A stretch of 64,000 nucleotides of DNA from Metridium senile (GCA_949775045.1 OX459110.1:8854470-8918469); one strand, 5' to 3'; positions 55,501-63,795 are shown, numbered from the stretch's first letter. Numbers and translations are program-made. The notes: generated by a model from the letters alone, not told the origin.

Positions 55501-58500
55501 ATTGAAGTAGTCCGTGAGCGTGACTGTATAGTTTATGGTATGTAAAGCGAAATGCTTACGGGTTTGTTTAAAAGCATAAATAAAGGAGTCCGTGAACGTG
55601 ACTGTAGTTTATGGTTTTTTGTTTTTTGTTGGAAAGTATAATTGAAAGAGTCCGTGAGCGTGACTAACGTTTATCAGAGAGAAAATGACCGTCCCTGACG
55701 AACAGTTCAAGTATTTTATAGCGGGTTTGCTTGGGAATAAAGACCAAGAGGAGGTCTTCAAGAGGTTGTCACAGGTTGACAAGGCAACTCTGGCTAAAAG
55801 GGATCGTGACTCATCGCGGGGAATGATAAGATTGAAGCCATATCAGAGTTCAAGCTTAATGCTATTATTGCAATGGTTTTGGCCATTACCAGAGGAACTG
55901 TTATGCTCGCATGAGAGGGGAGCAAGGAAGAGGGCAAGCAAGGGGACAGGGCCCTCGCCGATAGACTGTCTTATTTCATCGGATTTGTAAAAAATTGAAA
56001 TCAATGAATGGTTTGCTTCTAGCTGAATTGTTTGAATGTTATTAAATTAACTTCTTTCGGTTATTTTATTTGTTTTATCTTCGGGTTGATAACTTTTTTC
56101 GTCCTGGATTAGGGAGAGTAACTCGCATAGGCTCGCCTCTCATCTGGGCTGCTTGTGTTGCGTTCCGCTTTCACGTGGGCGTGGTAGTTACTCCCTCCTG
56201 GTCAGGGATCCCATCCTTTTGGGGGGCATTTCAGTGTTTTATCACGGGATTAGGGATAGTGATTAGTTTTTCTTTGTTCCATTATATAGAGCAAACGACG
56301 TCGAGTAGAGGTTTGCCCCAGGTTTATGATTACTCAATGGGAGTTTGCTGATCGTAACTTTGACCATATGTTATCTATGGATGGGATCCCTGTCCGGGGG
56401 GAGGTGCTACCTTCTTGCCCGTAGAGGATATACTGTCTAAGGGTAACGTTCCTGAGTTGTCTACGTAGTTGTGCCTTCAAGATCGAATGCCTGGACCTGT
56501 GTAATCCATATGTTTTCCACCCTTCTGTTTGATTGGCAACTCAAATGTTTTTGCACTTAAGATGGGCTCAAACAGTATTGTATACCCAGTTCACGCGGTT
56601 TAGATTTATATTTCAACATTTGTAGATCTTTGTCAGTGGATGTTTTGACGGGGTACTTTGCGTTATCGAAGGAGGGTTTGATAACCACAAGAGCGCTTGA
56701 ACCACTGGCAGCGCAGGCTAGGTTAAATGCTTACGTGACAGATATAAAGGGTTCTCTATCTAATGAACAAATTCACCCTGCATGGCTTTAGGAGCGGAGC
56801 AGCCATTTCAATGGCATTAGTTGGTGTAATTAAGGACCATGTGGGCTGGAAAAGTAGTAAGACAGCATTGCATTATATAAAGGTAGGACAAGTGGTTAAT
56901 CCTGCAGGACCGACAGCCAAACTGGCTAACTTGGACAGTAGTGTGGGTTTTGGATGTAGATTTATGGACCAGTTAAAGGGTTTTGCAAGGGCATTTCCTT
57001 AGCTAGGCTGGTTTGATTTACGGGGATTTTGATGTATAAGGATTGGGAAGAACAAGGGTGATTACGATATAATTCAAGTGATAAATAAATAAATAAGTAT
57101 TGTGTTCATTGAGGATTAGTCATGTCTTTGCGTCCTAAGGGTGAGAGAACGAAGGGAGGAGTTGCGTTCCCATATCTTATTAATAACAATGACTGAGACA
57201 GAATAATACACTATGCAAAGTCATTGAATATGTATATTATGTTGAAGGAATGTTATTTATAACACATTCCCACGAAGAAATGGTCTCTGGCGGGAAAATA
57301 AACGACTCTGATTGGTTCGGGGTGGGTATAAATTAAAACGACGCCTTGCATGCATTACTTGGTCAATCAGTCGAAGACCGAAGTGGACATCGCGCCCACC
57401 CTCCCGCCCAGAGTTCAGCCGGGGTGCAGGGGCAGACTATTTTGCCCTCCGCTACTTCGTGCCGGAGAAGGCTCCGGTCGGAGTTGCGTTCCCATATCTT
57501 ATTAATAACAATGACTGAGACAGAATAATACACTATTTCGAGCCCTGTGGTCATAATTTCTTTTGTAAATTTCTCATTAATTATTCATGAGATTTTTAAA
57601 CTGGTATAAACACTCTGGGAGCTCCAGCAAATGTTTGTAAGCTCTGGGAGCTGTAAAACACTTGAGGAGTCAAAGAGACAATTTTTTGATGTGGTGTATG
57701 TTGTTTTATATTCTTTTAAAAATAGTATGCATTTTATATTTCTTAACTGTTAATAAGATATTGTATTTTTTGGTGAAAGTCTGCCATCAGATTTCTATCG
57801 TCACTTAGAGGATGATTCTGAAAAGGTACATTGTTATATTGTTATGCTTCGGAATCCAACCTTTTAAATGTTTTTAGTTTTACTACTAAGAGGGATTTGA
57901 GTTATTTTTACTATTCATTTATGCATTCAACCATTTATTCATTCATTATTTCATATATTTATTCATTTCTGCATCCATCAATCTATGCATTCATTTGTTC
58001 ATTCATTTGATCATCCATTCATTCATTCATCATTCATTCATTCATTTTTTTGTCTATAAATTCATTCATCATTCATTCATGGTGCAGGATCTTCCTTTTG
58101 GGTTGTACTTCCTGCACCTTTCCACTTCATTCTTATTTCTATTTTTGTAATTCTTTGATTTTTTGTTTGTGGAAAAATAAAAACCTTTGAAACCTTTGAA
58201 ACCATTCATTAATTTTTTCATTTGTTATTTTCTTTTTAAAATTCGTCTTTTTTTCAGGCTGATTTACTAATAGTTATTGGATCTTCATTGAAAGTACGAC
58301 CTGTAGCTCTAATACCCAGTAAGTATTGATGGAAATTGAGGGAATGAGAAAAACAAAATATTGATTCTCTACTTTCATAATAACCAAATGCCTTCTGTTT
58401 TTTTGGGGTAGCTATTGTAATTCAAATCAAACCAATTGTAATTCAAATCAAACCAATTGTAATTCAAATCAAACCAATTGTAATTCAAATCAAACCAATT

Positions 58501-60448
58501 GTAATTCAAATCAAACCAATTGTAATTCAAATCAAACCAATTGTAATTCAAATCAAACATATTTGAATTAAAATATCTTCCCCCCAAAAACAGAAGGCAT
58601 TATGGTTATGTGAAAGTAAATAGCCGTTTTTACACTAGAAGACGGACAAATTTAATCGTCTTGAGTGACAAATCTCTCAATAGAGACCTTTAAACACCTC
58701 CCTGGACAATTATTCACATGTCTCTATCATTGGAAGCTCAATGCTTGTCTTGACACAAACATTTCAAGAAGGCACAAAGAACTGTTAAAGGAGCTATTAT
58801 TCATGTATCTCAGTCTATCATTGCAAGCTCAGCATTCATCTTGCTTCAATGCAAAAGCTCAGCTACCATTCAAGATGGCGCAGAGAACTTTGAACGGGAC
58901 TATTGGCATTTTCCAAAACGAGTAAAGGACTGGGTATTAGTTTCCCTAATTAATGTAATTAAGAAATGAACCTCTTAATATAAAAGAGGAGATCAAAATA
59001 TGTAAGATTCCTGAGATTTGGTGCTTTTGATTGGATATTGAGTGAGTTACAGCCATTCAAAACTGCCCAAAATTCCAAAGGAATGTATGGATTGGAAGGA
59101 CAGGCATCCTTCCAAACCATACATTTCCTTCTATTTTTAGGCATTTTTATGAGGCTGCATCTTGGTCAGAATACAACCAAATGCAACCAAACTCAGAAAT
59201 CTTTCATATCTTGATGTGCTGTATTTAATTATGAGGTTCATTTCTTGATTACATTTATTAGGGAAACTAGTACCCAGTCTTTAACTCATTTTGGAAAAGG
59301 CCAATTGATTATTGCGTACTTTTTATTACATTTTATTTTATCAGCTGTTAAAAAAAACACTTTCATTTAATTAATATGTCCCTAAAATCTTCCAGGTCGA
59401 ATTGGTTCAGATGTTCCACAAATTCTCATCAACCGAGAGCCACTTCGTCACATGACATTTGATGTGGAATTGCTAGGAGACTGTGATGTCATTGTTGCTG
59501 AGTTGTGTAAAAGACTTGGAGGGACTTGGACAGAAATACTTGATGGGGTGGAGTCATGTCCCGTTGAGAGGTCTTGTTACCCAGCAATGAACAGTGATGA
59601 TGGGACACTTGGTGACAGCACTGTGACAAGAGGAACAGTTGATATAGATGTGAAGGTTAGCTATCTTGTCTATTTGAGTATTATTGTTAATAGATTATTC
59701 ATAGACAGAATGCCAGTATAAATGCCGGTATTTTTGATCCAAAGTCATTTCAATCCACTATTTGGATCCATTGGAACATTTGATCCACATCATCAGTCAT
59801 TTCGATCCACATGTAACTAATCTGTACTTTCCCATTTAAATCTGCACTTATGCAAATTTTGTTGATGTGTGCTAAACACACAGATCAACCAATCAGAGTA
59901 TATTATTTCTGAAGTGAACTTCTCTGATTGGTTGATCTGTGTGTTTAGCACACATCAACAAAATTTGCATAAGTAAAAGAAATGGGAAAGTACAGATTTA
60001 AATGGGAACCTGTTATATACAAATACTTTACTTTTTCTTCATAATTCATAAATAACATTTATGTTTTATCCTAACTTCTTTAGAACCCTCAACAACTATT
60101 AGAGGAGCAACCTATACCAGTAAGAGAGAGTACTACAGACACACCACCAGAACAGAACCAAACTACACAAGAACCCCATTCATCAACACAAACACTGTCA
60201 CCTATACAAGACACACAGACAGACACACAGACAGATGCTAAACAAGAAACTGAAAGTCAATCATGCAGTAAACAGCCGTTGTCTTCTGTTTCTCAAAATG
60301 TACAGACTAAGACCCAAGGTAGGAAATGTATGGAATAGATTTAGTGAAGAAGAAATACATTGTGGCATGCAATATTTTGAATTGTTTATTAGATCACATC
60401 ATCATCATCATCATCATCATCACCATCATCATTATCATCATCATCACC

Positions 60449-60480
<32 letters not shown>

Positions 60481-60535
60481 CATTATCATCATCATCATCA
60501 TCATTATCATCATCATCATCATCATCGTCATCATT

Positions 60536-60566
<31 letters not shown>

Positions 60567-63564
60567 TCATCATCATTATCATCTTCATAATCATCATATC
60601 ATCAATCACTATCATATTAATAATGATTATCATAATTATAACCTGACTCTCATTATCACCATCATCATCATCATCATCACTATCATAATAATAATAATTT
60701 GTGTAATTTTTTTTTTTTTTTTATCAGACTTTTTTAATAATAATAAATGGTTTATTATAAAACAATTACATCGCAGCCATCAGGCTGAATTGCGTAATAA
60801 CAAAATTATAATTATAATTGAATAGTAAAATGTATATATATAAATAGATATGAATTTTTTTTAATAAAATATAAGCTTAAAAGTCGATAATATGTAAATA
60901 CAATAATAAAAAATCTAAAATTATTGTTTATAGCACATTGCTGGAAAAAAAATAATCATCACTATTATGATCAATATCATCATCATTAATATATTAACAC
61001 CATGAGCATCATTATCATCATCACCAAATGCATTACTAACATCATCATCACCATTGTCATCATCATCATCATCATCATCACTATCATCAGCATCACTATC
61101 ATCCTCATCATCGTTACCATTTTGATTTTGGCTTGATTCTATAATGTTGGTATTGTACAGGTAATGGTACTGTCACTGTCCAGTCAATTGGCCAGGACAC
61201 CAGCTCTATGTCTACTGATGAACAAAGAAAAGAATTGTTGGTACCATCTGATGTAGCCTTAGCAACAGAACACCTTAGCAACCAAGATTCAACATCTCAT
61301 AACAAAGAAGGTATCATCTCAATATTTTGATTGGTCAATCATAGGATTGTTTAATAGACCTTTTCGAGGTTGTCATCAAACAACCTCAGCCTTGAATAAA
61401 TTAAACCAAAATCAGGCCAGAGTCAAACCAATTTGTATTTTAACCTCAGCCTTGATAGCGTGTAATAATTACATTCTTTACAAATTGACTGTGTACAGCC
61501 CATGGAATTTTGAAGTGTTTCAATTGTTTGATTATGTGTATATTCCTTAAATTACCATGAGCTGTAGTCAAGTTGTAAAGAATATATAAACATGCTATTG
61601 AGGTTGAGATTGTGGATGAGAACTGTGAAACATGTCTATTGTAAAACATAATCAACCAGCTTATATAAATTATTGGAAACTAGTGAGTCAACTAGTATAG
61701 GCTATGTCGGTGTTGGATATAAACAATGGTTCTTAACAATAGGTAATAGAATGAAATTTGTAACACTGTCAGTAAGAAATGTTAACTTAACTTTACTGAT
61801 GTTTCGAGCTTTAGATTTTCGTCGGAGTAAATGCAAGTAAAAGCTTATATACTTGTATGTGTAAAAGCTTATATACTTGTATGTTCCATATCCATTAAGT
61901 TTCATAATTATTTGCTAAACCATCAACTCTCTTCAATCTAGACCCACCTATGTACATCTACCATCCTCCAAGTCGATATATATTCTTTGGTGCTGAGATA
62001 ACAAACTCCCCAGTCCACTCCCCCTTTGGATCACCTCTGCCTAGTGAAGATGGCAATAGTGACAACTGTTCTGACAATGATAGCCTGTCTAAAGATGACT
62101 TTGATTGCTCTAATGTAGAAGGTGAGTTGAGTTTGTTTTGAATTGAGTATGTTTGATGTGTTGTTCTCTACAATGTTACAAGGGTTTTTCTCCAGGTTAT
62201 CCGGAGTGATGTATGAAAAATATTTAATGTAGAGGTAGTGAGTGTGAGTGCCAACAGAAGAATAACCACTATGTGGATCTGCTGTGGAAAATATTGTTAT
62301 ATAAAATAATAAAATGCTGCCGCTTAACAATAGGGAACACATTTGTATTTACTATGAATTGAAGCTACATTGTATCTATCCCTGTGCAAATATGCCTTTT
62401 CTCAAATTGCACAGCGGTGCTAGATAATGTGAAACTGAAGTATCTTGAATATCAAAATGATTGGATTGGGCTGAAAGTTTGTAAAGATAACTTGGTTTAT
62501 ATGAAACAAATGTTCAAAATTATTGGATGTGTAATTGGATCAGTAATGAATTGATATATATTATTGTCTGGCTGGCAATCAGATGGTTGAAAAAACACCT
62601 GGAAAACTCAGAATTTTATGTCATAAAATACATAAAACAGGTTCCCATTTAAATCTGTACTTATGCAAATTGTGTTGATGTGTGCTAAACACACAGATCA
62701 ACCAATCAGAGTATATTATTTCTGAAGTGAACTTCTATGATTGGTTGATCTGTGTGTTTAGCACACATGAACAAAATTTGCATAAGTACAGATTTAAATG
62801 GGAACCTGTTATAATTCATTCGTGAGCACAACTCTCTGATTTTTTGTTGTTTATATTAAGTCATTATTATTGTTATAGCAGATTTTCTATGACTGTAAAA
62901 AGCTCATGGCACTAAAGCAGTCAAGGCAGGACAAGGCACAACAGAACATTATTTTTAGAAACATTACAGTCGTGGCAAAGCATGCACGTGGCACTGAACT
63001 TTTCACAGTCATCCATAATTTGCTCTATCATCATCATCATCATTTTATTATTAATTTTGTTAATCATTATCAGCATCAGCATCATTGTCATTAATTAATC
63101 ATTATAATAATCATTATCATTTTATTATTTGTTAATCATTAGCATCATTGTCATTAATTATTCATTATAATAATCATTGTATTTATCATTTTCTATGTAT
63201 CATTATTTTAGGTAATGGCTACAGCAGTAGTGGTGACGGCAGCGAAGGCTACGGTTCAGGTGTCATGTCAACTACTGATCTCACCAATTACGACATGAAC
63301 CTGATAACAGGTGCACTCGGTAGCTATCACTGTGTCAGTGAAGACAATAGTGTAATGTCAGGGCTAGATCTAGTCAGCGACAGTACAAGTAGCAATGCAC
63401 AACAAACTAGTCAAGATCTTCTTCATGTTAGCGATGTCCTTGAAGAGAATTATGTCCCACAGAGCGCTGGTAGTCTAATCAATGATGATAGTAATAGAAC
63501 AGAATCTTTAGATTTATCATTGAAAGATGCAATTCATTCTGATAACACACAGGAATTGTTTTAG
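43204..63564 (+). CDS. SIRT1: SIRT1, NAD-dependent protein deacetylase (14 exons)
   Basis: Exons: 43204-43510, 47395-47480, 48300-48461, 49554-49706, 50499-50646, 51630-51709, 53450-53510, 57758-57825, 58258-58318, 59396-59655, 60084-60318, 61161-61310, 61942-62121, 63212-63564. They sum to 2,304 bp (767 aa; human is about 747). The enzyme removes acetyl groups from lysines using NAD+, mainly in the nucleus. Visible: nuclear-signal-like PSKRIRLSPER (10-20), NAD loop TGAG|VSVSCGIPDFRSRDG (about 182-200), QNID (267-270), catalytic His285 in QCHG, zinc pairs C293/C296 and C317/C320, GSSLKVRPV and INREP late in the core. After the core comes a long Ser/Thr/Gln-rich tail with PPSRYIFFGAE (599-609), matching the ESA segment of vertebrate SIRT1 that activates the core. 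This tail assigns it to SIRT1 rather than other sirtuins. No key residue is missing. Confidence 0.97.
43990..44085 (-). mobile_element. LINE/SINE tail fragment
   Basis: On the - strand GCGCCTAGAACAGCGATG, then a TTTAAA-rich tail and (ATT)n. Confidence 0.6.
44322..44565. mobile_element. MITE, TATCCGGGAG family
   Basis: Left end GCAGAGCTGCCAACCC, right end GGGTTAGCAGCTATGC, with TTATCCGGGAG repeated inside. A partial relative is at 5400-5520. Located in SIRT1 intron 1. Confidence 0.75.
44820..46540 (-). pseudogene. 5'-truncated, dead non-LTR (CR1/L2-like) LINE reverse transcriptase
   Basis: A 415-aa frame (46306-45059) carries reverse-transcriptase blocks in order: TPVPKGGDTSNPTNYRPISI, FGFRKNRSTEQAI, FLDFAKAFDTVNH, GIPQRSLLGP and LSINIRKTNFM. 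Upstream residues (DQASISNQLNSYFTSVG) continue in another frame to about 46530. Downstream a typical LINE ending (RYNTRYVSNKN, then WKEIPTNLKE) continues to about 44830 through at least two frameshifts. The catalytic FADD box reads FASP, so the enzyme would be inactive. It lies in SIRT1 intron 1, antisense. Confidence 0.9.
46805..47045 (+). mobile_element. tRNA-derived SINE
   Basis: The head GGTGACCAAGCAGTGAGAGT and GGTTACAATTC are decayed A and B boxes. The body has CCGTGCTATCCGGTTTTCCT and the tail GTAGTGAGTGTGAGTGTG. It lies in SIRT1 intron 1. Confidence 0.65.
47075..47270. mobile_element. MITE, GTATCCGGATCCGTGT family
   Basis: It matches the copy at 15245 end to end (GTATGCGGTTTCAGTGACC, CGTGTGGACGATAGAC). 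It lies about 125 bp before SIRT1 exon 2. Confidence 0.88.
47395..47480 (+). CDS. SIRT1: SIRT1 exon 2
   Basis: It encodes residues 103-131, GPMGWIQRQMNLGISPREIL and onward, aligning with the helical segment before the human catalytic core (GPYTFVQQHL). Acceptor GACGCAG, donor GTAAGT, phase 0. Confidence 0.95.
48300..48461 (+). CDS. SIRT1: SIRT1 exon 3
   Basis: It encodes residues 132-185 (TLWKIIIDLL, then NVVVLTGAG): the start of the Rossmann fold. Donor GTGAGT. Confidence 0.96.
48515..49165. mobile_element. MITE of the ACACCTATTTCAATAATCG family, split by another MITE
   Basis: The left part (GCAGTCCAAACTCAAAAGCC) ends at about 48673 and the right part (AGGCTTGTGTGGACTGTACC) resumes at about 49030. 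Together they make one family member with its outer left end decayed. Located in SIRT1 intron 3. Confidence 0.85.
48674..49029. mobile_element. MITE with CAGGGCTCCC ends, nested
   Basis: It starts CAGGGCTCCCAGGATTATG and ends ATTTCGGGAGCCCTG. Several copies of AATTATGC occur inside. Confidence 0.85.
49300..49432 (-). mobile_element. tRNA-derived SINE fragment
   Basis: On the - strand, CATAGCTCAGTTGGTAGAGC is a strong A box and the B box region is TTTTGAATCCCAAAG. It lies in SIRT1 intron 3 beside a decayed MITE arm. Confidence 0.6.
49554..49706 (+). CDS. SIRT1: SIRT1 exon 4
   Basis: It encodes residues 186-236: the NAD-binding loop CGIPDFRSRDGIYARL and DPQAMFDI. Donor GTAAGT. Confidence 0.97.
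49735..50145. mobile_element. MITE, CAATCAAACACAATTTGTCT family
   Basis: CTTCCGTCAATCAAACACAA on the left and its complement near 50070 on the right; outer arms ATTTCATTACTACGTGCC and CGCAGTAATGAG. Begins about 30 bp after the donor of SIRT1 exon 4. Confidence 0.82.
50285..50460. repeat. Inverted repeat in SIRT1 intron 4
   Basis: ACAATTTGTAATTAATAGAT and TGATGTTTTGAAAG on the left pair with the complementary CTCAAAACATCA and TACAAATTGTA on the right. Confidence 0.7.
50499..50646 (+). CDS. SIRT1: SIRT1 exon 5 (catalytic His)
   Basis: It encodes residues 237-286, including NYSQNIDTLEQIAG and the catalytic His in IQCHG. The donor is GTAAGA. Its 3' end is duplicated about 110 bp downstream. Confidence 0.97.
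50715..50781 (+). pseudogene. SIRT1: Duplicated 3' end of SIRT1 exon 5 with donor
   Basis: It repeats the last about 45 bp of exon 5 (AACAGACTGCTGGAATAGAA, CATACAATGTCATG) and the GTAAGATGAG donor. No convincing acceptor precedes it. Reading on from exon 5 through its own donor gives a stop within a few codons. Confidence 0.8.
51630..51709 (+). CDS. SIRT1: SIRT1 exon 6 (first zinc cysteine pair)
   Basis: It encodes residues 286-312, with CTNCKYK and GDIFNQ. Acceptor TTTGTAG, donor GTATGA. Confidence 0.96.
51845..52400. mobile_element. MITE-like element, GGGTCAAAACACGGTATTT ends
   Basis: Left end GGGTCAAAACACGGTATTT, right end AAATACCATGTTTTGACCC. It encloses the tRNA-like fold and two copies of a 24-bp direct repeat. 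It lies in SIRT1 intron 6. Confidence 0.55.
52098..52168 (+). other. tRNA-like fold (SINE head or tRNA pseudogene)
   Basis: GTCCTTG and CAAGGGC can pair as a 7-bp acceptor stem. A short D arm (GTG...CAC) and a T arm (GTGGG-TTCAATT-CCCGC) follow, but the anticodon stem does not close (TTGGA against GCTGA). It is flanked at 51953 and 52191 by a 24-bp direct repeat starting GATCTTTATTTCACTTATAC. Not a functional tRNA gene by this reading. Confidence 0.5.
52880..53430 (-). mobile_element. LINE 3' end fragment, split by a MITE
   Basis: Read on the - strand, coding-like residues NVDILNSLDLELKELKSLRK stop at the MITE at 53339 and resume as KYKLLDKL beyond 53058, then a 3' tail ends in a (TACA)n-like repeat near 52890. 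It abuts the acceptor of SIRT1 exon 7. Confidence 0.6.
53058..53339. mobile_element. MITE, TTTACAGTGCGACTCGCC family
   Basis: Long inverted arms run TTTACAGTGCGACTCGCCGT to its complement at the right end; the inner arm carries TTTGACATTATTTTGACA. A 21-bp segment in the centre is duplicated relative to the copy at 15497-15759. Confidence 0.9.
53450..53510 (+). CDS. SIRT1: SIRT1 exon 7 (second zinc cysteine pair)
   Basis: It encodes residues 313-332, with CTKC and LSIMKP; 61 bp. The donor is GTATCC. Repeat DNA reaches almost to its acceptor. Confidence 0.94.
53730..54164 (+). other. Unassigned open frame next to the Ngaro-like element
   Basis: A 144-aa frame in SIRT1 intron 7. The middle is less AT-rich than the surroundings (VRWWTVGGYHGYH, then VLPGGIIEPKPN) and the end Lys-rich. 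I recognise no family. It ends about 260 bp before A1 and may be the relic of another mobile element. Confidence 0.25.
54562..54786 (+). pseudogene. Gag-like N-terminal fragment of the Ngaro-like element
   Basis: It is a 74-aa frame overlapping A1. From the internal ATG at 54646 it is Pro/Ala-rich (DDNQVPLPDPGAVEAL). It runs into GTAAGT at 54781, a good splice donor, hinting that the element's frame was spliced. No strong homology was seen. Confidence 0.4.
54881..55670 (+). repeat. 77-bp tandem array inside the Ngaro-like element
   Basis: GTCCGTGAACGTGACTG recurs about 11 times at 54881, 54961, 55042, 55119, 55196, 55273, 55350, 55427, 55510, 55588 and 55650. Five successive intervals are exactly 77 bp. 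Middle copies are nearly identical, outer ones diverged. Confidence 0.93.
55685..55990 (+). pseudogene. Frameshifted gag-like fragment
   Basis: MTVPDEQFKYFIAGLLGNKD and onward is helical. At about 55830 the likely reading continues in another frame (IEAISEFKLNAIIAMVLAIT), so the annotated end is out of frame. Its place between tandem array and recombinase suits a gag remnant. Confidence 0.4.
56620..57002 (+). pseudogene. Tyrosine recombinase C-terminal fragment
   Basis: The last 79 residues (from 56763) hold HGFRSGAAISMAL and HVGWKSSKTALHYI, the H-x-x-R, H/W and Tyr of the tyrosine-recombinase active site. Upstream residues (FALSKEGLITTRALEPLAAQ) continue in another frame up to about 56758, so there is a frameshift just before the catalytic box. 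The N-terminal Arg box is not recognisable. Confidence 0.75.
57758..57825 (+). CDS. SIRT1: SIRT1 exon 8
   Basis: It encodes residues 333-355, DIVFFGESLPSDFYRHLEDD, matching EIVFFGENLPEQFHR of human SIRT1. The acceptor TTAATAAG is weak in pyrimidines; the donor is GTACAT. It is not visible as an ATG-started frame. Confidence 0.92.
58081..58203 (+). mobile_element. Retroposon tail with AAACCTTTG repeats
   Basis: GTGCAGGATCTTCCTTTTGG to AAAATAAAAACCTTTG, ending in tandem AAACCTTTG units. It is preceded by an (ATTC)n tract. Confidence 0.5.
58258..58318 (+). CDS. SIRT1: SIRT1 exon 9
   Basis: It encodes residues 356-375, ADLLIVIGSSLKVRPVALIP, nearly identical to human. Acceptor TTTTTTCAG, donor GTAAGT. 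Confidence 0.97.
58372..58617. mobile_element. MITE, CCATAATGCCTTCTG family, with internal 21-bp array
   Basis: Arms as in the other copies. Inside, TTGTAATTCAAATCAAACCAA is repeated seven times from 58414 to 58560. It starts about 50 bp after the donor of SIRT1 exon 9. Confidence 0.92.
58690..58890. mobile_element. Decayed MITE, GCGCCATCTTGAAAGGTAGC family
   Basis: GTCTCTATCATTGGAAGCTC on the left and ACCATTCAAGATGGCGCAG on the right match the family; the arms have drifted. It lies in SIRT1 intron 9. Confidence 0.65.
58905..59305. mobile_element. MITE, GACTGGGTATTAGTTTCCC family
   Basis: Left GGCATTTTCCAAAACGAGTA and GACTGGGTATTAGTTTCCC; right complements end at CATTTTGGAAAAGGCC. Arms are about 70 bp. 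Located in SIRT1 intron 9. Confidence 0.88.
59396..59655 (+). CDS. SIRT1: SIRT1 exon 10 (end of catalytic core)
   Basis: It encodes residues 376-462: VPQILINREPLRHMTFDVEL, LGDCDVIVAELCKRLGG, then acidic tail. Donor GTTAGC. Confidence 0.96.
59820..60019. mobile_element. Palindromic MITE, GTGTGCTAAACACACAGATC
   Basis: Arms of about 80 bp: TTGATGTGTGCTAAACACAC on the left, complement on the right. It is nearly identical to 62639-62815. SIRT1 intron 10. Confidence 0.92.
60084..60318 (+). CDS. SIRT1: SIRT1 exon 11 (Gln/Thr-rich tail)
   Basis: It encodes residues 463-540, a low-complexity segment rich in Gln, Thr and Asp (DTQTDTQTDAKQE), likely disordered. Donor GTAGGA, phase 1. Confidence 0.85.
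60390..60690 (+). repeat. (ATC)n microsatellite
   Basis: Imperfect CATCAT/TATCAT units about 70 bp after the donor of SIRT1 exon 11. A second array is at 60960-61115. Confidence 0.93.
60725..60830 (-). mobile_element. LINE 3' fragment
   Basis: On the - strand CAATTCAGCCTGATGGCTGC, then ATAATAAACCATTTATTAT, a common LINE 3' end. Confidence 0.55.
61161..61310 (+). CDS. SIRT1: SIRT1 exon 12
   Basis: It encodes residues 541-590, polar and probably disordered. Acceptor TATTGTACAG, donor GTATCA; phases agree on both sides. Confidence 0.83.
61685..61830 (-). repeat. Dispersed repeat, GAAGGGCT family
   Basis: On the - strand CTCCGACGAAAATCTAAAGC, then TCGAAACATCAG. The outer part GTATAGGCTATGTCGGTGTT matches 19015-19050. 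Confidence 0.6.
61942..62121 (+). CDS. SIRT1: SIRT1 exon 13 (ESA-like motif)
   Basis: It encodes residues 591-650. YHPPSRYIFFGAEI matches the human PPNRYIFHGAEV segment. An acidic Ser/Asp-rich run follows. Confidence 0.93.
62175..62252 (+). mobile_element. SINE tail fragment
   Basis: GGTTTTTCTCCAGGTTATCC and GTAGAGGTAGTGAGTGTGAG match the SINE at 46805. It lies in SIRT1 intron 13. Confidence 0.55.
62639..62815. mobile_element. Palindromic MITE, GTGTGCTAAACACACAGATC
   Basis: GGTTCCCATTTAAATCTGTA to its complement; the same centre as 59820. SIRT1 intron 13. Confidence 0.93.
63212..63564 (+). CDS. SIRT1: SIRT1 exon 14 (C-terminus)
   Basis: It encodes residues 651-767 and the stop: Gly/Ser-rich start (GNGYSSSGDGSEGYGSG), then acidic. 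Acceptor TATTTTAG. No strong poly(A) signal was seen close by; AATAAA occurs near 63968. Confidence 0.9.
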
Positions 63565-63651
63565 AGTGGTTACAGTTTGGACGATGTAAGACCTGCAGGG
63601 ATGTTTTACAGCAAGGACACTTAAACCGTGAACACAATCACATCCCATAAG

Positions 63652-63795
63652 CTAATAGATTAGAAATAAGATTTATTATGAACACTCAGTGTATTTGAAC
63701 TCAATGCTTCATTTTAAGAGGTTTTCAAGCAGTAGAAGGTGCAGAAAATAATAACATGAAAATAGTCAAGTGTTCATGGTTCGAGTATCTTCACT
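63652..63795 (+). repeat. SIRT1: Dispersed repeat in the SIRT1 3' flank
   Basis: It is the second copy of the 5150 family, about 90 bp after the SIRT1 stop, so it probably lies in the 3' UTR. Confidence 0.65.

Larger units (their letters stand above)
54423..57536 (+). mobile_element. Degraded tyrosine-recombinase retroelement (Ngaro-like, split direct repeats)
   Basis: The repeats show the order A1-body-B1-A2-B2: A1 54423-54605 and A2 57211-57393 (183 bp, nearly identical); B1 57158-57213 and B2 57480-57535 (56 bp, identical by eye). This arrangement is the known hallmark of Ngaro/PAT-type elements of the DIRS group. The body holds a gag-like fragment, a 77-bp tandem array and the end of a tyrosine recombinase. 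No reverse transcriptase is recognisable, so this is a deleted, non-autonomous copy. It lies in SIRT1 intron 7. Confidence 0.85.

Noticed and set aside
54881..55670. CRISPR-like array
   Set aside because: Units are whole 77-bp tandem copies without unique spacers, in a eukaryotic retroelement.
60235..60825. 196-aa frame with a poly-His run
   Set aside because: It arises from the (ATC)n microsatellite in SIRT1 intron 11; the first part is exon 11 read in another frame.
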